The notes beneath the pieces are model-generated. The model did no database searches, was not told the origin of the DNA, and saw nothing but the letters and a program-made list of their open reading frames with translations. Of a stretch of DNA of 64,000 nt, positions 59,232 to 64,000 are shown one piece after another; positions within the stretch are counted from its first letter, which is position 1; every line of letters begins with the position of its first letter. Source of the stretch: Aspidiotus rigidus. Lineage: Eukaryota; Arthropoda; Insecta; Hemiptera; Diaspididae. Made by a program: the position numbers and the translations under genes. The stretch covers positions 1,116,001 to 1,180,000 of the forward strand of contig JAVHKY010000040.1 of assembly GCA_035079385.1 (NCBI GenBank), read 5' to 3'.

Positions 59232-60424
59232 TACTATCGTCTTGTGCGATACAGAGTGGCCTTAATTTTCCTTCTATTTTTATACTTGTAATTATATTAT
59301 CTTTGTACCTATTTTTTACAATAATGGTTATTATTACGTATCGTTTTGTAATGTTCACACGATTACGTATTATTCAATTTTCCTGCTAGAATTCAATCTA
59401 TACATTAGTTTAGATTTCGTCTAAAACAATATATTTTTTTAAATAGTCGACATTCAGACCTGTAAGCGTTTGTGATAATCCCTATAATATTCACATACCT
59501 TTTTGGCGCTCCCTGTTCTCTTTTTTAGAGGATATTTCTAACCATTATTTTTTATAGTAAAACCCTGGTTTTATCTTCTTCGCTATTTGAGCTTCCCTTC
59601 CTTATTCCTCCTTATTCTTTCCCTTTTTCGTTTGTTTTAACTTGAATTTTGACAAAACGTGATGATTTATTGAGTTAAGTGCTGTAAAATTCAACAATTT
59701 TTGTTTCTTTTCTTTTTTTTTCTTCTTTTAATCACATATTGTGGCTGTGAACTTGTAATTTGTACATGTTTGTTAAAAATATTTAAAAATATTTTGATTG
59801 TCAGTATTCTAAGTTTATAATGTCAATTTACCTACCTGTTTCGTAGACGTACAGTGGTATTGTCTATATTTACGTGCGTTAATCTATTAAACTTTCTTAT
59901 TTCGTGGACGTTTCTGTTACGACATTCCCGATCTTCTAAAAAAGTACCTACTCTGTTTAATCCTTTACAATGTAAAAAGTTCTGTTTGGTTGATTTCACA
60001 ATCTTTTTTTCCGCGTTTTTTGGTTTGTTACTTGTGGCATCCATATAGAACGAGCCGTTTTTTGTTTTTTGTTTTGTTTTTTTCAAATCGCGATAAACTT
60101 TTATCAGTCATTTGAGTAGGGAAGTCTGAAGATAAATGATGACTTAATGGCTAGATATGGCGACCCGTGTCCTCACTCGTATTTATGGAACTCTAGTCGT
60201 AGGTTTCATAATTTGATTTCGTTGATTGAGCAATGTTGCCCCCGCTGAAGGTATTTATTCTCGATGTTCAAGAAAATACGGCTTATTAGCTTACAGTTCG
60301 TAAAACGTTCTAAAAGATCCTCAAGAAACTTGGAACTTCCTTACGTCTGAAATGGCCATTTTAAAATATTGAATTTCCAATTACGAGTGAAATTAATTTG
60401 TCGAAATCGATTAGCCGTATTTTC
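59232..60424 (+). other. 3' untranslated and downstream region of the Rab11-FIP-like gene
   Basis: T-rich sequence. No AATAAA is visible after the stop up to about 59880. The first close variant is ATTAAA at 59886-59891, so the 3' UTR may be about 650 bp or use another signal. No other gene seen. Confidence 0.35.
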
Positions 60425-60428
60425 TTAA

Positions 60429-60929
60429 AGGTGTGCTTTACTTGTTCGGAAACTCCGAAACGGTGTACAATAAAGTTGCAGACATATCCCCCAAAACCCT
60501 GCAAGGTTCAGTAAGCCAGTGGTCACTGCGCGACGCTTGTTGGGCGTGCGTGGGTAGTCCTTGTAACAAATGACAAGGAATGATTTTGCAAGGGCACTTC
60601 TCAGGGCTCCATTTTCCGACAAATTTGTTCGATCTTTGGAAATGTTGTACGGAAGGCTTCAATGGAAGGCGCTATCGAAACAGAATCCTGAATTTTGGCT
60701 CCAGAAAAATTTCACTCTCTTCAGAAGATAGACGAATTTTTACCAATTTCAACGTTTAATTGAGAAAGTAAAAGAAAGAATTTTGAAATTCTGCTTCGAT
60801 AGTGCTCCTGATAGGACCTTTCTGGAAGACGTTTCAGTTATTCAGGAAGATCGGTTAAAAATTTGAGCAGTGAGATGTGATTTTCGGCACCATGTTTTAT
60901 GAGCATATTTCCACAAGTAAAGCACACCC
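60429..60929. mobile_element. MITE flanked by TTAA, 501 bp
   Basis: Inverted ends GGTGTGCTTTACTTGT match after the first base (A on the left, G on the right), with TTAA on both sides (60425-60428 and 60930-60933). A second inverted pair, GCGCTATCGAAACAGAAT and its near-inverse, lies inside (about 60670-60810). TTAA duplication is typical of piggyBac-type elements. The two minus-strand frames at 60425-60662 lie within it and are not genes. Confidence 0.82.
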
Positions 60930-61507
60930 TTAAGCTTCTTCGCCAAAAATACGTAGTTCAAAGATATTTTGTACTCTATTTATCTTGAGACGAGAATCGC
61001 AACCTGTGATAGTTACACCATTTTGTATGTCTATGTGTGAGTGAATAACGAGAGTACTCTCTTAAGGTTGATGAATCAGTTTATAACCTTGACCTGAAGA
61101 TCTCATCAAATGTATCGCGTTTGCCATCGTATAAATATCGTGTTCATTATGTAACCCTCATTTCTAAACGCAAAAAATTCTAATTACTGCAAGGGTTCTC
61201 AGGTATCTAAATTATTAAGAAATTTTTCTTGCCGAGGAAAATTCGAGGATGGACTGAAGTACTCCGAATTATTTTTAATTGTGGAGTTCTAGACGCTACG
61301 AATTCGATACAAAAAGCTTTTCCTTTTTCCTTCGCCAAATTATTGGCCATTCTCCGAGGTAAATTTTGTTAAAAATTAACGGTTATTCTGTGTAAAAATC
61401 GCAGAAAATGATTTTCTTTTTTTTTCAATTACTTGTATTTAAATCATGAATTTATGTCCCCGGGTAGTTCATGGAGACTGACAACTAAACCCATTTCCGT
61501 GAGGTAC

Positions 61508-61800
61508 CTACCGAAAATTTGGAAGAAAAAGCACTGCTTCGTACATATTTTCCAAGTCTTCAGACATTAGAGCGTATTCTCCAGTAACGTTCGAGATACG
61601 ACGGGTGATTAACAAAACATTATGAATTCTTTTTGCGACTCTCATGATAGAACCTGAATTAGACTTGTCTTTATTGTTCGATACGCACAAGTTTTTTAGC
61701 AACCTGATAAGAGGCGTCGACTGAAACAGGTTGTGTGCAATCAACGATATCGGCCAAGGCATAGGCGAGTCCCATAGTCGACTTATCTTTTGTTAAGGTC
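61508..61800 (-). pseudogene. Coding-like fragment with a frame change, family unknown
   Basis: On the minus strand one frame reads STMGLAYALADIVDCTQPVS then YQVAKKLVRIEQ and a stop. An overlapping frame then reads SGSIMRVAKRIHNVLLITRR and GEYALMSEDLENMYEAVLFL, PNFR, stop at 61508. Each half looks like protein in its own section, suggesting one frameshifted gene fragment. I do not recognise it. It sits 370 bp upstream of, and divergent to, the HP1-like gene. Confidence 0.35.
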
Positions 61801-62127
61801 TTTCAATTAACTTTGAGTTACTTATTCGACTGGAAGAAATTAGATCGCAAACTATTTTATAATTTAGTCTACGTCTGACGAAAGATTTTGATAACTACCC
61901 ATTCGTACTTCTACAAAACCGGACCGAACGTGTTGGCTAAGAATAATATTTTTGAGGTTGGTAAGTCATGAAAAGAAACAAAGATCGTGGTATATAGGTA
62001 CTCGCGAAAACGTTGTGGTGTACCGGTACTTTTTTGTTAGTATTGGCAAAACAAGAAATATTTCGAAGAATGTGAATAAAGAAGGCTCTCATAGTTTTTC
62101 TTATAAAATTTGTGGAACGTGAATGTA

Positions 62128-62607
62128 ATGACGAAGAAAGGTGGGCGTTTTGACATTGCACGCATAATCCATAAACGAACAAATGATTCCGGTCGGACAG
62201 AGTATAGAGTGAAAATGAAAAGTGCTACCGATAATAATTTGATTTTATTGGAGCCATTCGAATGGATTCCCGAAGAGAAAATTACAGAAAGTTGCAAGCA
62301 CGAATTGGAGAACTTTGAAAAAGATTGCGCTGTCATTGAACAATGTAATGTCGATGTATGTAGCACGTATTCGCATCCAGAAAAATTCGGATTTGAACGT
62401 CAAGAAGTGAATCAAGACTTGAAGCCTATCGAAATTTGCGATCCCGGTATCATTGATGTGGATGGTACTCTCATGTGCCAAGTTAGATGGAACAGAGTCT
62501 CTGTACCCGGCCAAGAATCTGACTGTACCGACTTTGTATCCTATTATGAAATGGCTGACCGTTATCCACAACTGATGATTCAATATTACGAAAAATATTT
62601 GTATTAG
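62128..62607 (+). CDS. HP1-like protein: degenerate chromodomain plus chromoshadow domain, intronless
   Basis: 159 residues, ATG 62128 to TAG 62607. Residues 7-66 align with a chromodomain (RFDIARIIHKR, TEYRVKMKS, LLEPFEW). Residues 87-159 align with a chromoshadow domain (FGFERQ, IIDVDGTLMCQVRW, DRYPQLMIQYYEKYL; compare the usual CPQ.VI.FYE.RL). HP1 proteins bind H3K9-methylated nucleosomes with the first domain and dimerise and recruit partners with the second (family knowledge). Here the aromatic cage is largely gone: F8 remains, but the Trp of YxLKWKG is M30, the third aromatic position is not aromatic, and WEP is LEP. The end lacks the usual Trp (YLY-stop). No intron and no poly(A) tract are visible; it may be an old retrocopy or simply intronless. 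The frame is intact. Confidence 0.75.
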   Translation: MTKKGGRFDIARIIHKRTNDSGRTEYRVKMKSATDNNLILLEPFEWIPEEKITESCKHELENFEKDCAVIEQCNVDVCSTYSHPEKFGFERQEVNQDLKPIEICDPGIIDVDGTLMCQVRWNRVSVPGQESDCTDFVSYYEMADRYPQLMIQYYEKYLY

Positions 62608-64000
62608 GTAGGTAACTTGTATTGCCTAAATATTATTTCTTACTGAAATAGACTCAATTTGCATTCCATCATTGCATAAGAGCGTAGGGATTCAAAGGTA
62701 GTACAAGTAATTATTCAATAACGGTTTGTATTTTCACATTTTATTTTAAACTTGGGTATTCGTAATATTATACTCCATATTTCTGGTGATAAGTAGGTAG
62801 GTACCTACTAATTCAGTTTTATCTTGAAAGAAAAATGTGACCTAATTCTAAGAAAAGAGAGTAAACGTCTGAAAATCAAATTTTGTATCAGGCTTATGTA
62901 TAAATGTTATAAAATATATTTTAGTTCACTACCTACTCTTTCACGCGGTACTTATCAATAAGAATTATCTGCACGAGTATAATCGATAATAATGGATACC
63001 CGCGTATAGTCACTGTATCGATAACCATTAATAATATCGATCTTACGTACAAATGATTAAACTGGCATTATTCATGCTTAAAAATCTATCTTAGCGATCA
63101 AGATCTCCTTTACGAAAACAAATCTCTATGCGATGACTCACGAGTTACGACAATGCAGAACGGCCGAGACGAAAATTTTAGTCAATAGGTAGGCCTAGGC
63201 CTATGTGCCTAAGGAAGTGAACAGATTTTTTAAAATCGTTTTTCAATGTGGATACCAAATAGTTTGCCGCAATTTCGTGTCGCCTTCTTTGAGCGTAATC
63301 TGCAACATATCGTACGGAAGACTCTTCGTAGCTATGACCTAGGTAAGCTGCTCGATGGTGACTTCATATTTTGAAACTTGGAGCATGTATTTTGAAAAAC
63401 TTGTATAGGAAAGGCATTATTTTAATTTTTGTTTCTCTTCCTTCGATAGAGGAGATATTAGTAAAAGAAGTGTGTGCACGAAAGCATGGTTTGAGATTTT
63501 AGAAGACGTAGGGCAAAAAATATTTGTTTCTTGATCTTCACCTTTTTAAAAATTTGCTTAAAGGGTAGGTGTACTAACTTGCACTCGTGATACTCAGACA
63601 AGAAGACCGACGAGGATGAGTCACCGTTCCTCCAGACCCCTTTATTAATTTTTAAGTACCTAAGGAAAGAAAAGTAGTGCCTACCTCACTAACGAAGCAC
63701 CGATTAATGAGTTGATTTACTGAACTGAAGAATGTCGGGAGAAGCTGGAAAAATTGAGTTATTTTACCGATTAGTGGACTCAAGACGCATTGGAGAATAT
63801 CAAAATACCTGCAAAAAAAATTATAACAAATCAGGTACCAAATAATACAGCTCTACAAACTCGAATAACTTGAACGGCAGGAATTGAAAAATTGTTTCAA
63901 GGCCTATGAAGAAGAATAAATAACAATTTTTCTTGCGATTCACAATAACACGTTTTAACCGACGAATAATTTTTGCTCTCCTCTTTCCTCGTTCTCATTT
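62608..64000. other. No recognised feature
   Basis: AT-rich DNA right of the HP1-like gene. No AATAAA was seen close to the stop. GTAGGTACCTAC-like palindromic words (for example near 62799) recur here and elsewhere in the window. No gene supported. Confidence 0.4.

Noticed and set aside
60425..60662. Two overlapping minus-strand frames of 65 and 74 codons
   Set aside because: Both lie inside the TTAA-flanked MITE and end in its terminal repeat.
62245..62583. 112-codon minus-strand frame
   Set aside because: Exact antisense shadow of the HP1-like gene.

Overview
The window looks like an AT-rich insect nuclear genome. It has GT-AG introns, one host gene spread over about 47 kb, and a dense, nested population of eukaryotic transposons: RTE and I-clade non-LTR elements, Penelope-like, hAT, MULE, CACTA-like, a TTAA-type MITE and Helitrons. 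There are no bacterial operons, rRNA or tRNA genes, or CRISPR arrays. A hemipteran such as a scale insect or mealybug is possible, but the sequence does not prove it.

Layout. 1-7256: two head-to-tail, minus-strand Helitron-like units. The inner one is complete (3290-7256); the outer one (1-3289) runs off the left edge. Each carries one 133-bp palindromic MITE at a different site, and each unit supplies the empty site for the other's insertion. 7257-12480: mostly non-coding, with an I-clade RNase H remnant at about 10615-11365. 12481-59231 (+): eleven coding exons that join in phase into a 425-residue coiled-coil protein of the Rab11-FIP3/4 (Drosophila nuclear fallout) type. A 36-nt microexon lies in the middle, and an alternative first exon at 53313 gives a 382-residue form.

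The 30-kb second intron is a transposon nest. It holds an RTE element split by a hAT, a hAT fragment joined to a 5'-inverted Penelope-like element, a MULE that has lost its catalytic core, a second RTE split by a Helitron, and three MITE-like elements. The fourth intron holds a MULE remnant with a SWIM zinc finger plus complementary (GA)57 and (CT)59 tracts. 60429-60929 is a MITE flanked by TTAA. 62128-62607 is an intronless HP1-like gene with a degenerate chromodomain and a recognisable chromoshadow domain.

How it fits together. The two host genes are a Rab11 effector, which would act in recycling-endosome transport, and an HP1 paralogue, which would act in chromatin. Nothing in the sequence links them. 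Most of the other structure is transposon nesting, and several nestings keep exact target-site evidence, so their order of insertion can be read directly. All gene and family names come from recognising motifs by eye; no database search was run.
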